From a virus: DNA of 23,122 nt. Position 1 is the first letter of the stretch. Each line of letters starts with the position of its first letter. This document shows, piece after piece, positions 22,930-23,122 of the stretch. A program made the position numbers and the translations under genes. The stretch is taken from positions 1 through 23,122 of IMG/VR virus record IMGVR_UViG_3300020726_000020. The stretch is one strand, 5' to 3'. A model generated the notes under the pieces. That model had not been told where the DNA came from, ran no database searches, and saw only the letters and a list, made by a program, of their open reading frames with translations.

Positions 22930-23122
22930 TGTCTGCAATTTATAAACAGTCTAGTCCATATCACAATACTCCACTTTGGGGCCAATTCCTTGATATATGG
23001 AAAGGTATAACAATACCAACTGATGTGTCGGACGCACGTTATCAAATTGACCCTCCGTATAATAGAAGACCGGATTTATTAGCGTATGATATGTATGGTG
23101 ATAGTAACCTGTGGTGGGTATT
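22929..23122 (+). CDS. 53: Baseplate wedge protein gp53-like (3' end outside window)
   Basis: ATG at 22929 overlaps the preceding TAA (TAATG) and 64 complete codons are visible before the window edge. The product begins MSAIYKQSSPYHNTPLWGQF and contains YNRRPDLLAYDMYGDSNLWW, which matches the R-P-x-x-L-A-x-x-x-Y-G-x-x-x-L-x-W-V signature of T4 gp53 and related baseplate wedge proteins. T4 gp53 joins adjacent wedges around the hub. The gene is read in the same late operon as the junction-type protein. Confidence 0.85.
   Translation, partial: MSAIYKQSSPYHNTPLWGQFLDIWKGITIPTDVSDARYQIDPPYNRRPDLLAYDMYGDSNLWWV

Overview
The window is part of a T4-superfamily myovirus genome. It is AT-rich, tightly packed, and carries recognisable T4-type head, baseplate/tail, recombination and late-transcription genes in T4-like order. 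The coding style (many 1-4 bp stop/start overlaps), the acidic prohead core proteins and the accessory gene content resemble marine relatives such as cyanophages and pelagiphages. The host cannot be determined from this sequence.

Region 1 (1-5380, minus strand) is the head morphogenesis module. Read in the direction of transcription it holds a GIY-YIG homing endonuclease, portal gp20, two small ORFs (74 and 47 aa), an acidic prohead core protein with an internal tandem repeat, the prohead protease gp21, and the scaffold core gp22, which runs off the left edge. Region 2 (5415-9327) is a divergent tail module. A 924-aa tape-measure protein with an embedded M15-type peptidase domain is on the minus strand. 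A gp26-like protein followed by a 72-aa gp51-like ORF is on the plus strand. T4-type late promoters (TATAAATA-like) face both ways in the 53-bp gap. The gp26/gp51-like junction carries a canonical -1 slippery heptamer, as in the G/GT tail-chaperone frameshift of other tailed phages.

Region 3 (9328-9834) is a gene-free stretch of about 500 bp. It is rich in stem-loops, two of which have GCAA (GNRA) tetraloops when read on the minus strand, so it is a candidate structured RNA. Region 4 (9835-21806, minus strand) is a long co-directional run that starts with the late sigma factor gp55. It contains the Mre11/Rad50-like pair gp47/gp46. Inserted between and behind these core genes are three radical-SAM enzymes (one with a B12-binding-type N-terminus, two with extra Cys clusters of SPASM/twitch type), a class I methyltransferase, a 2OG-Fe(II)-oxygenase-like protein, two SGNH-hydrolase-like proteins, a second GIY-YIG protein and two unknowns. 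I consider this modification cassette the most interesting part of the window. Its substrate is unknown and I see no obvious precursor peptide.

Region 5 (21937-23122, plus strand) starts a second late module: a baseplate/tail-tube junction-type protein and the start of the wedge protein gp53. The promoters visible by eye fall into two classes. TATAAATA-like late promoters precede structural genes. TTGACT/TAGACA plus TATAAT-like promoters with 17-18 bp spacers precede gp55, gp47, gp46 and the 85-aa gene. The gp47 and gp46 promoters are near-copies of each other and place the predicted transcription start almost on the ATG.
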